Shown: positions 1 to 11,197, numbered from the stretch's first letter. The stretch: 64,000 bases of DNA from Nemertoderma westbladi (GCA_032718475.1 JAUCBJ010006587.1:62001-126000), one strand, 5' to 3'. The notes: generated by a model not told the origin, from the letters alone. Made by a program: numbers and translations.

Positions 1-1195
1 TAGTACGAACCAACCAACCACTGAATAAACATTAACCAACCACAGAGTGAGCACCAATCAACCACTTAGTAAGCACCAACCAACCACTGAGTAAGAACCA
101 ACCAACCACTTAGTAAGCACCAACCAACCACTGAATAAACACCAACCAACCACAGAGTGAGCACCAACAACCAACCACTTAGTACGAACCAACCAACCAC
201 TGAATAAACATTAACCAACCACAGAGTGAGCACCAATCAACCACTTAGTAAGCACCAACCAACCACTGAGTAAGAACCAACCAACCACTTAGTAAGCACC
301 AACCAACCACTGAATAAACACCAACAAACCACTTAGTAAGCACCAACCAACCGCTTAGTAAGCACCAACAACCAACCACTTAGTACGAACCAACCAACCA
401 CTGAATAAACACTAACCAACCACAGAGTGAGCACCAATCAACCACTTAGTAACCACCAACCAACCACTGAGTAAGAACCAACCAACCACTTAGTAAGCAC
501 CACCCAACCACTGAATAAACACTAACCAACCACAGAGTGAGCACCAATCAACCACTTAGTAACCACCAACCAACCACTGAGTAAGAACCAACCAACCACT
601 TAGTAAGCACCAACCAACCACTGAATAAACACCAACCAACCACAGAGTGAGCACCAACCAACCACTTAGTAAGCACCAACAACCACTGCATAAGCACCAA
701 CCAACCACTGAATAAACACCAACCAACCACAGAGTGAGCACCAACCAACCACTGAGTAAGAACCAACCAACCACTGAGTAAGAACCAACCAACCACTTAG
801 TAAGCACCAACCAACCACTGAATAAACACCAACCAACCACAGAGTGAGCACCAACCAACCACTTAGTACGAACCAACCAACCACTGAGTAATCACCAACC
901 AACCACTGCATAAGCACCAACCAACCACTGAATAAACACCAACCAACCACAGAGTGAGCACCAACAACCAACCACTTAGTACGAACCAACCAACCACTGA
1001 ATAAACACTAACCAACCACAGAGTAAGCACCAACCAACAACTTAGTAAGCACCAACCAACCACAAATTGAGCACCAACCAACCACTGAGTAAGAACCAAC
1101 CAACCACAGAGTAAGCACCAACCAACCACAGAGTGAGCACCAACCGACCACCAGGTAAGCACCAACCAGCCATTGAGTAAGCACCATCCGAACTA
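1..1195. repeat. 22-bp minisatellite with higher-order structure
   Basis: Tandem array of roughly 22-bp units built on ACCAACCAACCACTNAGTAAGC. Several recognisable variants (endings CTGAATAAAC, CAGAGTGAGC, CTTAGTAAGC, CTGAGTAAGA) follow each other in a recurring order. The marker TTAGTACGAACC returns near 1, 180 and 381, which gives higher-order blocks of about 179 and 201 bp. The array touches the left window edge, so its full length is unknown. It lies inside intron 4 of the DmX-like gene, starting about 35 bp beyond the exon 4 donor. Long frames on the minus strand (VGWCLLSGWLVLTQWL-type repeats) follow from the repeat and are not genes. Confidence 0.95.
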
Positions 1196-1229
1196 TTGAG
1201 TACACAATAACCACACTACTAACACCAAC

Positions 1230-3840
1230 CTGTGCATATATTTGCTTGTGTGGCGCCAACTGAACCCAGTAACGGCTCTGGGGTGGGCTATGTAGACGAA
1301 GCTGTAATGGGAGGCGTGTATACGGGGGCTGGCGGTCTGTCTGTCTGCGGTCGGGTGTGTCTGGGACGGGGTTCGGTACCAGACCTTAACGAGTCTATCA
1401 GAACGACCTAGAAGGAGATGAATCGAAGCTATTATGGCTCAGTCATAATAAAAGATACTATAGGAGAGGTTATATATTCCATCAGTAAATAATAACAAAT
1501 ACAATTTAAAATAAGGAAATTTAAAAAGCGCGAGTAACGAGGACTACTGGTGTCTCGGTAACGATAATCCAGACAACAGGGAGTAACTGAACGCAAATCC
1601 CGTCTCCGCGAATTAAATTATCGCATCAATGTTAAATTACCAACTTAAGGAAAGGAGCAGGTTACACTGGCACGTTATTCTAACTAAAACAATAAACGAA
1701 AGTGAATAGTTACAATTATATTTTTAGAAGTAGTCAGCTGTTATTTAAGTCGATTTTCCCCTGGAGTGTAAAAGGATGAATTTTGATTGCGTCGAAAGAA
1801 ATAATTATATGTTGTACAAGGAAGTGTGGAGGATGACGATTTGTAAGTTGTAGTTTGATAATTTGAGCAAAGGGGAACAATTTTTTCAAAAGATTATAGT
1901 TTCATAACAAAGTGTAATAGTAAAACAAGTTTCTCGGAGTTATGAACTGTAACTAACAAAATGCATAACAAGAAAACACTAAAAATAACTAACAAGAAAT
2001 CTTAAAACTATTGTGCATGTATGAGCGGGCACCAGTTTAAGCAACAAATTATAAATTAATGAATCAGATTATACAAAAACCAAAAACTTGTCATAACCTA
2101 ATGTGTACATAACATATTAAAGTGCCATAACATTATGTGGTGAACAAATATTACGGCTCGCCCCATCAATCACCTACCAGCCGTAGCGAAGAAGCTCCCA
2201 TCGGGAGAGAAGGCGAGGTAGGATATCGGGGTTGCGGTCTTACAGGTCCAGACGCAGACCCAAGAGGTCGCCACATCCGGGGCGCCTTTAACCAGACTCC
2301 ATAGATGCAAGGTATCCTCCCCAGCCGTAAGTAGTTGACTACCGGCCTGATTCCATGATAAATTACTAACAAACGTATCCAACTGGAAATATCCTAAAAG
2401 TGTATTGCGTAGGGTAAATAATTAACTAATTAGGCCAATAAGTATATTAAAATTACGGTTCTGGCAGATATTATTATACGTATATGGAAAACTTTATCAC
2501 AACATATTGTCTAAAACTTTAATTAAAGGCTTTGAGCTGATGGTCAGAGACATTATTCTAATAGAGTATGAAAATTTCAACACCATATGTATAAAAAATA
2601 TATGTATAATTAATTACCCGCCCTAATTTAGTTAGTTTCGCGTCCAAGTATATTATATAACGTGTATGTATAGGTTCACTGACCAGTAAGATGCCACAGA
2701 TAATCCAGGAGATGGTTGCTCCGCTGATTCGGCACTTTTCTGGGCTCGAAGAGATATACGCAATCGGCGAAGGATGCTCCAAGTTTCCCGTTGTCGGTGG
2801 AGCAGGCAATGCAGCCGACCAGCTGGCCGCCAGTAACGGAACCGGGTATAACCTGAACCCGTTGGAAACTCGTCGCTAGTATTACTACATCACAACCGGA
2901 ACCATACGCCTAAATAAGGAGAGTCATATCAGTCAATCGTTGATCGTAGGGTATCCGTTGGCTGGGGGTGTATTTTGGACTTACTGAACTATAGGTTATT
3001 GTTGTATACCATTAAATATCCCAATAGAAATTAAACAGCATGGCATAGGATCCCCGTACTACTGTATATAATTATTTTCTACGTACATTTAGTATTGTAT
3101 TTGGTGTACCGTACTATTATAATCCAATATTATGTGGTGCAATTTATTTACATGTATTTATTTATCACCATAGAAAATCGTTACATTAAAGTTAAATCGG
3201 TTTGACGATCACTATGACTATCTGAGGGTATTATATATTATAAAGTAGGCTCGAGGAGGCTACTCTAATATAAAGGAGGCTACTCCCTACTGGTATATTT
3301 TGATATCCGATAATGGGATCTCTAGTGACGACGACGATGATAGATAAAGAGATAGGCCTACTTAGATACGGTACCATTCCTAAACTGGCACTAGTGACTA
3401 TCCGGGGGGGGGGGGGGGGGGGGGGGAACCCACCAAAACTGTTAGGCCTAATCCTAAAATCACCTACCGGTAAACTGAAGTCATTAGTGCCCGGTTAGTA
3501 AAGGAATAGGTTACAGAGGCGATATGAAACGAACCAAAACAATAAACGAGAGTTAGGAATATTGTAGGCCTAGAATATAAAGATAAATTTAAAACCAGAT
3601 TACGGGTTTAGGTTAGGTGATTTCAGCTTCAGCTTCAGGTAGTCCCCCAAACTAGTACCCCAAAACTGATCTAGGATCTGAGTAGCATAACTTTATTAAG
3701 CCTACCGCGCTACCGGTCTGCCGGTAGGCCTACCAGCGTACGGAATTACTAACCGTGAAAGGAATACCATCAACGTTTCCAACAGCATAACAGTTATCAC
3801 CAGCATTTACAGCTCCGGTTAAAACTTGGTGTCGATTCAT
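1230..3840 (-). CDS. DMXL: DmX-like protein (rabconnectin-3 alpha), first four coding exons
   Basis: Four exons read on the minus strand: 3840-3754 (ATG, 29 codons, donor GTTAGT), 2909-2684 (acceptor TTATTTAG, donor GTCAGT), 2393-2178 (acceptor CTTTTAG, donor GTAGGT) and 1407-1230 (acceptor CCTTCTAG, donor GTTGGT). All phases join, giving 235 codons plus two bases. The product matches the N-terminus of DMXL1/DMXL2: a start with HQVLTGAVNAGDNCY, then AYGSGCDVVILA, the first WD40 blades (TAGEDTLHLW; CKTATPISYLAFSPDG; DRLVKVWY), and YSFVYIAHPRAVTGFSWR. Proteins of this family are very large WD40 scaffolds that bind V-ATPase and promote its assembly, affecting endosome acidification and vesicle traffic. 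Only the first part of a product of roughly 3000 residues is present; the remaining exons lie left of position 1. Intron 1 (2910-3753) contains a 23-nt G run and a dispersed repeat. The homology is recognised from memory, but motif order and splice phases agree across all four exons. Confidence 0.9.
1567..1766 (+). repeat. Dispersed G-tract repeat, copy in DmX-like intron 3
   Basis: About 200 bp homologous to 19653-19860 and, on the other strand, 7280-7475. Shared blocks in order: a short G run (only GGG here), ACGCAAATCC, CGCGAATTAA, GGAGCAGGTTACA, AACAATAAACGAAAGT, and a terminal block ending TTTCCCCTGGAG. No coding capacity. Superfamily unknown; a SINE or MITE relic is possible. Confidence 0.7.
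3404..3565 (+). repeat. Dispersed G-tract repeat with 23-nt poly-G, in DmX-like intron 1
   Basis: A run of 23 G (3404-3426) is followed by a block ending in AGTGCCCGGTTAGTAAAGG and then the conserved core (GGTTACAGAGGCG, GAACCAAAACAATAAACG, AGTTAGGAATATTG). The part upstream of the core is shared with 11590-11685. The short open frame that runs across the G tract (3313-3498) is not credible as a gene. Confidence 0.7.
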
Positions 3841-4828
3841 TTCTCAAATTACCGTACAGCCGTTTCTGAATTACAGCATTTCCTGTGTTCCTTCCTGAAG
3901 GCTGCGGTACCGCCACCACCGGTACACTAGCTGACTAGTCAGCTACAGCAACAGGATGTGCTGTTAGTTTAGAAAGCCAAGGCCTTGTAAAGTAATAGGC
4001 ATATACAGTACATCAGTCTTAAACTCTCACGTCATAAAGCTGTAAAGGTAAATACTGGAATAGGTACCAATAATAGTGTCAACAAATGGCTGAACACTGC
4101 CAATAGATACAGACAGGATTGGGATTAGTTATTCTGTTATTAATAATGAGGTCAGGAGGTAGGCCTAGCAGCCTAGCGGTACCGGTAACCTAGGCCTTCT
4201 ACGGCACAGTCTGAACGGTAAATAGCAAAATGGAACAATTTTATTAACTTAAGGAACAAGTACATACCCGGTACCGTAAATAAACATATTATAGGAAAGG
4301 TCAAACTGAAAGTAAATGGTAGTACCGGCATGTACAGTCGTACACGTATGTATGAATTTCATCGGTTAGCTAATATGGAACAAGTACATACCGTAAATAA
4401 ACCTATTATAAGGATGGTCAAACTGAAAGTGAATAGTAGTACCGGTATGTATGAATTGTATCGGGGGAGCAAACATTTGAGAAAATCATGACAAAACGTG
4501 CCGGGCATCTCTGGAAGGTCCGAGTCTAATAACAATAAACTCTTTGACAGCTCGTTTCAGCTTAGCGTAACTAGTAGAAAAGGGTACATAAATATCTTAA
4601 ACTAATTAAATATTTTAGTAGAATGGGATATGGGGAATCTCAATAATGTATACAACTAATTCAACCCCGATATTAGAATTTTACAAAACCAAAATATTTT
4701 ATTCGAAAAGACAAACATCTCAATATGGGATTAAAACCTGTATCTCAAATTTCTAGCCCAAAGGTCTACAATGTGAGCAAAAGCTCTATACAGTACGTTA
4801 CCAAGTGAGCAAAATAAAAATGAAAATT
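3841..4828. other. 5' flank of the DmX-like gene; no gene seen
   Basis: This stretch should hold the 5' UTR and promoter of the minus-strand DmX-like gene. It is dotted with ACCGGT and TAGGCCTA palindromes and has a local duplication: the block GGAACAAGTACATACC...GTAAATAAAC occurs near 4252 and again near 4377, each followed by a similar GGTCAAACTGAAAGT stretch. I see no TATA box or initiator that I can assign. Confidence 0.5.
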
Positions 4829-5014
4829 CGTTTCACTTTAAAGGTACAACTCACCGCGGGTGAGCCTAACTAAATTGGGTTTTCTACAATGTTACTAACT
4901 CTTGTTTATTGTTTTGGTTCCTTATTTCAACCCACCTCTGTAACCTGCTTCTATATGGCGAACGGTGGTAAGCCAGGCTCACCCGCAGTGAGCTTGTACC
5001 TTTAAAGTGAAACG
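4829..5014. repeat. Inverted-repeat element (186 bp) enclosing a dispersed core
   Basis: Arms 4829-4867 and 4975-5014 are inverted copies of about 40 bp. They begin CGTTTCACTTTAAAGGTACA and differ by one indel and one mismatch. Between them (about 4885-4950) lies a minus-strand copy of the dispersed core (GCAGGTTACAGAGG; GGAACCAAAACAATAAAC). A 14-nt C run (5138-5151) follows about 120 bp downstream. The structure is MITE-like, but I found no clear target duplication. Confidence 0.65.
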
Positions 5015-7279
5015 ATTTCTTATGACATTGGCCATATTCAGCCACCGTAACAAACAGTTTGAATATATTAGAAGTTTTGCTTTGCTGACCTAAAAAACAA
5101 CACAGTATGCCAAAAAAACGTATCCGATTATTGGGTACCCCCCCCCCCCCCACCTCTTTTTTTTTTAACTAAGAAGCATTGGATACGTTGTAGTATAGGA
5201 TAAAACCATGAAAGTCCAAGAAAGATAGCAAGCAGACAGCAAGTCAGACCACCTCCATGTACAAAAAGGAAGAAACCCAGCAGAATCCCTCAATGTTTGT
5301 AAAGGCCCACTATGTGAAGCTCATAAACAATGAGAGGTTGTTGCCTGATAACTTTACATTGTGTGTATGCGAGTCTGTGTAATAATCTACTTAACTTTTC
5401 GTGTAATCACTTTTGATTTCGATCGATACATAGCTGTAGAGTAGGCCTACAATATAATGCTTTTGAATTGCTACTGTACACACCAACTAGCAAAAATGTT
5501 CGCTGCGGGGGTTTTCCATGTCGGTGAATTCGATTTAATTTCCTGGAGTCCTTTTTAATTAATTATAGTCATCATTTTTTAAAATTAATATAGTCAATGG
5601 GACATCTGTCCGACAGTATGTTTTGTCGGACAGATCGACAGCCGCATCTTGAAAAATTCGAGATCTTGCTAAACAGTTTTAATATTTAACATCATCATGC
5701 TCATGAATCTTGATGAAATGAGAGAAAATGTGAAATTTAATGTATAAGCAGCAGGCATAGTATGTGATGGTAATATCGTATGACATCCAGTTCTTCAAAT
5801 TTGTTGCACTATGCTGTTAGTAGCTTTTAACTTGTCACTTTGTATTCAGAACAAGATATCGATTTATAAAACCAATATTCTAGAACAATATACTTGCATT
5901 TATACTTTGACTTTATAACATATTTTATTCGAAAATTGTAACATTACTCAACGCCGTTAGTATTAACAGCGAGTTGTTATTTAGCACTTGAAAACCTTAC
6001 ACTTAGCACCTTACACTTTACATTACAGCATTGTATTGGCCTGTACATTTAGTATTGTATTTGGTGTTATCAGTTAAGTAATGTCCCCTTAGTGGACATT
6101 ACTTAACGCCGTCATTGGTTGCCACGTAAACAATACGTGGAAATTTGCCTGACAGCCAGATAGACCTACTGCATTACCTACAGGTAGGCGGGGTATAGCT
6201 ATTAATAACCAGTAGCTATATTATTAACATGGCTCAAAACGCCACCATAAATATAAGCTAACTTATTTATAACAAAATTTATGTCATTTTTACATTTATT
6301 TATACAGCAACTAATTTAATTTGTGCAGTTTCTATCACTTATAATATATATACCATCATTTCGTATTGTTAAAATTTTGGAATAAAACTACATACATACT
6401 TGTTGCAAAGTACTTTAGTGTTCTGATCCTCGTGGCTTTATTTTCACTCACTCACTAACGTTCGTTCGTGTAACGAAGCACTCGGATCATCACACTGTAA
6501 AGTGCTACTTTACACACAAGTATGAAAATAGTTATTAAATTCATTTCATGTAAATTATATTGATTATGTAAATATGTTGTAAAATATACGTAAAAAGAAA
6601 GAATCAAATATCGTAAACAATTTATAAAAAACTTGTATTTTTACACTTCTGACACTCGTTAGGTTTCCCCATTCGCTGCGCCCGTATGGAATAAATAATA
6701 TAGTGGGTTACATAAAATATTGGAATAAATACAGTTATGACCTCTAGGTAAATAAGAGATATCGGATAGAGCGATAATTATATCCGATTTTATTCTATTT
6801 ACTGTTGCAGGCCTCTCTCTTAGCAGCGTAAAGGAACCAATGAGAATCCTACTGTAGTAGGCTACGATAATTAGTTAATTCAATTTTCGAATAAAAATAT
6901 GTTCTGAAATCGGATCGCTCAGAGGAAAAACCTTTCAACGCGAAGACTTTTCAAAGAAACTTTAATCGGTAACACTCGTTGCCATTGTGAGCCAGGGTTT
7001 CACCTGGCCAAAATATGGATGTGGCCAAAATAGTATTGACTATTTAATCCTGATTGCGATTCTGAAACTCATTTTGCAAGATATAAAACGGTTGAACGAG
7101 TATTTTACTTTGGATTACACAGCGTAGTGTGATAAGATAAGTCGAGCGGATGTTTTAGTTTCTATTATACCAGGAAACGCTGATTATAAAATAACATATA
7201 AATGCAAATATTTGGTTATTAAGGAGGTCGAATTTATTATTTTATAGATATTTAACTAAACAATCAGATTATTACAATA
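5015..7279. other. AT-rich spacer with three hairpins; no gene seen
   Basis: No convincing exon on either strand. Three inverted repeats stand out. At 5604-5635 there are perfect 12-bp arms (ATCTGTCCGACA) with an 8-nt loop. At 6073-6107 there are perfect 14-bp arms (GTTAAGTAATGTCC) with a 7-nt loop. At 6395-6524 there is an imperfect palindrome of about 130 bp starting CATACTTGT and ending ACAAGTATG. The word TACATTTAGTATTGTATTTG occurs both near 3084 and near 6043. These look like relics of small palindromic transposons. Confidence 0.5.
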
Positions 7280-7475
7280 AAATGAAACTGTAACCTGTTC
7301 TATTGAATCTTGTTTATTGTTTTGTTTAGAAAACATGTCATTGTAACCTGCCCCTTTCCCTTAATTTTAATCTAATTTATTTAATTCATTTATTTATTTC
7401 AATTTAACATTGAGACGAGATATTAATTCGCCGAGATTGGATTTGCGTCAACCACCCCCCCCCCCCCCCCCCCCA
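7280..7475 (-). repeat. Dispersed G-tract repeat, minus-strand copy with 20-nt poly-C
   Basis: Read on the minus strand this gives a 20-nt G run (7455-7474), GACGCAAATCCAATCTCGGC, GGGGCAGGTTACA, AACAAAACAATAAAC and a second GAACAGGTTACAG. The order is the same as at 19653-19860, where the G run is only six bases long, and at 1567-1766. It sits about 330 bp downstream of the stop codon of the zinc-finger gene. A partial extra core (AAGGGAAAGGAACAGGTT) occurs near 7579. Confidence 0.7.
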
Positions 7476-7807
7476 CCCACCCCTCAATTATAGTTGGAAT
7501 TGTCTATGATGACGGAAATTGGAAAATAATTGGGTGCCATTTCCTCCAGTGTGAAACCATCCGCCCGCTAACTGCCAATTAAGGGAAAGGAACAGGTTTG
7601 CTGGAAACATTTTACGCATTTAGTGTGCAGCATCGATTGTAAAATATAATCCAGTGATAAAAACAAAGTCATATTTGGTTATGAAACTGATTCTAGTTAT
7701 TTAACATTCAATTGTAATTTTTTAGTTATAATAACACTGAAAGACCTACTATATTTTAATATATTACAAATAGTTAGAGTTTAAATCGAAATGTTTTAAT
7801 GATGTTC

Positions 7808-10800
7808 TTATATGAGATCCATATCAATATCTAGGTCGTGCATTGCACTTCCGCTGGGCACCTCCCCAATGAGACCGCCCAAACCCCCGATCTCACCCAG
7901 ACTATCCGCCGGAAGAGGCGACCCAACCACCACCGGACTCTCCATACCAATGTCCTCATCGTCATCATCGTCGTCGATACCTCGTTTAAGGTATCCCGTA
8001 TCGAACTGCTCCCCAATGTCACTACTATCTTCCTCAAGATAATCGGCTTTGCGTTTCTTCGAAACATCGGGAATGTTTCGCAAATCATCCGTATCCGAGT
8101 CTAACTCCTCGAGATCAGACGTAGAAATATCGTCCGGACCGATGTTGGAGAGATCGATGCTGGGCGTGTCAAACTCACCAGCGGCATCAACGTTGTTAGG
8201 AGGCTCCACAGGTTGTTCGACTTGAGAGGCAGACCTTCCATTGCGTAGTAACTTTTTCATCCTGTCCGTCCATTTCTCACTATCTGCCATTTCATCATTT
8301 CCATCTTCATCAGTGTCGCTAAGTTTGAAATCCCCGCGGGAATTCTCTTCTCCCAGGCTTTCTGAGTTGTCGGACAGATAGGCGATCTTCTGTGCGCGCC
8401 AATCCGCGCTGTCCCCCGAGTAGTCTGAGTCGGAGGAGACCTCGACAACGGCATGCCACGAACGCAACTTACCGGTCCGCGGGTCGTATCGCACGCGCTT
8501 GGTTCGCATCTCGCCCGCGGCCTCGCCCTCGCCCAGCTCGTAATGCACGCGCTCGTGCTGCTCGCAGATGGCGCGCCGCGCGTACGGGATGCGGCAGACG
8601 CGGCAGTAAAACAGCCGGCCCTCATCGACGCCGGCCAGACCGACAACGCCGCCCTCGAGATGTAACTTCCGGTGGAAATCGCGATAAGAAACGCGATTAA
8701 ACGGCGCCAAACAAATATCGCAGGTAAACATGGGGCCGTGCCCGCGCTGGTGCTGTTCCAAGTGGCCCCTTAGAGCGGTCTGCTGCGTGCATCTAATGCC
8801 ACACACTTTGCACCGATAGGGTTTCTCACCGGTGTGACTGTAAGTGTGCGTAATAACGCTACGACGTGTTTTAAATCCTTGACTGCAATATTTACAGGCG
8901 AATTGCATGTTTGTATTATTGTGGCTCAGTAAATGACGTCTATAAATGACTTCGTTAGAGAATTTATTGTTGCAGACGGAACATGAGAAAACCCGTTGGA
9001 TAGGGCGGAACCCGGCACTGGGTCGTTTAGCCTTGTGTCTCACGGCCGTCGCTGGTTTTGTACGCGCGTTCGTGAAAGCGGCCCGGGGATTCGCTCCGTG
9101 ATAAATAACCTGATGGAACTTAATATCCGCCCCGGTGTAGGACCGACCGCCGCACTTCGCGCAGACATCCCTGGCCCCCGGCGCGTGGGAGCATTTCTGC
9201 AACTCCGCGAGGGTGTAACAGTAGACACCGCAGGGGCACCTACGTTCCGCTTTCCTCCCTAACGGTATGTAATGCTGCAGTAGCATATGCTGGCTGCAAG
9301 CGTCCGCGGTGGGGAATGAGATCCTACAAAGAGCGCATCGCGTGGGCCACGATGTCGCACTACTACCGGTGACGTTGTCCGCGCTAACGAGATCGTGCGA
9401 ACCACTAACGTGTTCCGCTAAAGAGCGAACCGTTGTAAACATAACGCCGCAAAGATTGCACTTAAACCGGGGAAGGGGTTTGGGATGCGCCGAGGCGATA
9501 TGCTCCTCCATTATCTTCTTACTCGGGAATATTAAAGGGCACTTTGAGCAGGAGATGAGGCCGGAGAACTGGATGTGCTGGGAGAGGTGATCGAACCAGT
9601 CCACAAAGAAGTCAAACACAGTGTTGCAGTTAATTATTTGGCAGGGGAAGTTGACTCGCCAATCTCCTCGTCTATAATGATCCAACTCATGGATTTCAAG
9701 GTTCGCATGATCAGTAAACTCGGCCTCGCAACGCCAACACGAGTAAAACCCTTGAAACAAGTGCGATTTACAATGACGATGGAGGTCGTTGATGCTCTTG
9801 AACGTCTTTTTACCGCACTGCACACACTGGTAGCGGTGATCGGCCACCTGTTGGTGGTCCAGACGATCTTTGCTAGTTGTAGTATCGGCCACCGGGTCAT
9901 TCGTCTTGCTTATCGATGTTTGCGGATCCAAATCGCCGGATTTATTGATTTTATTATAAACTTCAGCGAAGGTTCGAGGCTTGGCATTGTTTGAATCGAG
10001 GTTGTATCTTTTTAATAGGAATGACACCGCCTGGGCGGAATCGCTGGGCTTCGGTGCTGCCGATTTAGCCAACTTATCGTCCGCTGGAGACGCATCGGTA
10101 CACCAGAAACAGAACTTGGGACGGAATCCACGAAGTTTCGCTTCGCATTGTTCGAAATGTTTCTCTAAGTCCAGCGACTGCCAGTACGTTGTGCCGCAAT
10201 AAACGCAGGCATAAATAGATCTGCGACACACGTGGCGTTCTTTACGCGATAAAGTATCGAAGTTGACGTTACATTTAGTGCAAATGTGCAAACCTCCGTC
10301 GGAGGAGGCTTTGGTACCACCCATAATAAATACAGATGGGTCAGATATATCCAGGCGTTTGAGGTCTACAGTGACAGCTGAGTCCACCAACTTGTTAGAG
10401 AGCGATGGAACAGCGCCAATAGTCTTAGGTTTTTGCTTCCCGGGTTGTTGTATCTCCCCGGGTTCAATGTTTGATGCGCCAGACATAGCAACCGATTCCT
10501 CGGGTCCAACATTAGAACCAATCGACTTTGCTAGGCCTACACTCTTTGCCGACGACCTTGTACACACAGTATGTTGTGTTTGGATTTTAGCTTGAACGAC
10601 GGGGGTTTTAGGTAGTTCACCGCGAGTGGGTAGAATTCGAGTTGATGTTTGACCCTGCATGGAAACAGTAACCTCACCTTCTTCTAAATCACCTGACTCA
10701 GATGAACTCATTTTAGTAGAATTGCTATTCTTACTTAAATAAGACTCCGATACCGGTAGGGTTGAAGAATTTATATCAACATCCACTTCCAAATCAGCAA

Positions 10801-11197
10801 GTTCCTCTGAAACTGCAGATGGAGAAATTTTAAAATCATCTAGTTGCCCAAAATCATTTGAAATATCATTACATATGTCGTCATCGTCACGAGCCATATC
10901 TGAAGCTAATCCCTTTGCTAAATTGGCAACGAAGACGTCGTTGTCGGTTTGTTTAAAGAGGGAACCATTATCTTCATCCACATACCCTTCCATGTTGTCA
11001 CCACTCGTTATAACTGGCAATTCTTTAGTTGCAAAATTAAAATTATCTGAAGGTCCGTCAGATAGCGTTGGCTCAAATTCGTCCATTTCATCGCCAATAC
11101 TGGTTTCATTCCAAGAAGAAAAATTAGGCAGAGTATCCTGCAAAGCCTCTACTAACACTCGATTATCGCTAATATTAGAGTCTATGGAGTCATCCAT
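7808..11197 (-). CDS. C2H2 zinc-finger protein, 1129 residues, apparently intronless
   Basis: One uninterrupted frame. The start chosen is the first methionine (MDDSIDSN), within a GGTCATGG context. Residues 1-300 are acidic and low in complexity, with no finger, and hold clustered Asp/Glu/Ser. Fingers follow: about 306-323 and 331-351 (C2HC-like), 458-479, 487-507, 519-541, 550-571, 580-601, 621-642, an atypical cysteine-rich stretch 654-671, then 679-700, 739-759, 767-788, 796-816, 826-846 and 865-885. Only one canonical TGEKPY linker is present (789-794), so most fingers are separated irregularly and tandem DNA reading is likely limited to about 739-885. Residues 920-1129 are again strongly acidic, with a run of Asp near 1075-1081 and a possible basic motif KKRK at 1047-1050. 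Probably a nuclear DNA- or RNA-binding regulator. I do not recognise an orthologue and saw no KRAB, BTB, SCAN or SET domain. GC content is much higher than in the flanks, as expected of a real gene. Confidence 0.9.
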   Translation of the reverse strand: MDDSIDSNISDNRVLVEALQDTLPNFSSWNETSIGDEMDEFEPTLSDGPSDNFNFATKELPVITSGDNMEGYVDEDNGSLFKQTDNDVFVANLAKGLASDMARDDDDICNDISNDFGQLDDFKISPSAVSEELADLEVDVDINSSTLPVSESYLSKNSNSTKMSSSESGDLEEGEVTVSMQGQTSTRILPTRGELPKTPVVQAKIQTQHTVCTRSSAKSVGLAKSIGSNVGPEESVAMSGASNIEPGEIQQPGKQKPKTIGAVPSLSNKLVDSAVTVDLKRLDISDPSVFIMGGTKASSDGGLHICTKCNVNFDTLSRKERHVCRRSIYACVYCGTTYWQSLDLEKHFEQCEAKLRGFRPKFCFWCTDASPADDKLAKSAAPKPSDSAQAVSFLLKRYNLDSNNAKPRTFAEVYNKINKSGDLDPQTSISKTNDPVADTTTSKDRLDHQQVADHRYQCVQCGKKTFKSINDLHRHCKSHLFQGFYSCWRCEAEFTDHANLEIHELDHYRRGDWRVNFPCQIINCNTVFDFFVDWFDHLSQHIQFSGLISCSKCPLIFPSKKIMEEHIASAHPKPLPRFKCNLCGVMFTTVRSLAEHVSGSHDLVSADNVTGSSATSWPTRCALCRISFPTADACSQHMLLQHYIPLGRKAERRCPCGVYCYTLAELQKCSHAPGARDVCAKCGGRSYTGADIKFHQVIYHGANPRAAFTNARTKPATAVRHKAKRPSAGFRPIQRVFSCSVCNNKFSNEVIYRRHLLSHNNTNMQFACKYCSQGFKTRRSVITHTYSHTGEKPYRCKVCGIRCTQQTALRGHLEQHQRGHGPMFTCDICLAPFNRVSYRDFHRKLHLEGGVVGLAGVDEGRLFYCRVCRIPYARRAICEQHERVHYELGEGEAAGEMRTKRVRYDPRTGKLRSWHAVVEVSSDSDYSGDSADWRAQKIAYLSDNSESLGEENSRGDFKLSDTDEDGNDEMADSEKWTDRMKKLLRNGRSASQVEQPVEPPNNVDAAGEFDTPSIDLSNIGPDDISTSDLEELDSDTDDLRNIPDVSKKRKADYLEEDSSDIGEQFDTGYLKRGIDDDDDDEDIGMESPVVVGSPLPADSLGEIGGLGGLIGEVPSGSAMHDLDIDMDLI

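Noticed and set aside
548-1259. Several open frames of 80-107 codons on the minus strand (GWLVLTQWLVG-type repeats)
   Set aside because: They lie wholly in the 22-bp minisatellite, occur in overlapping frames with the same repeat, and contain no non-repetitive part. The last one also overlaps exon 4 of the DmX-like gene in another frame.
3313-3498. 61-codon frame across the 23-nt G run
   Set aside because: The poly-Gly stretch depends on an unstable homopolymer; it lies in an intron and a dispersed repeat.
7812-10595. Multiple plus-strand frames of 70-139 codons opposite the zinc-finger gene
   Set aside because: Antisense shadows of a GC-richer coding frame with clear zinc fingers on the minus strand.
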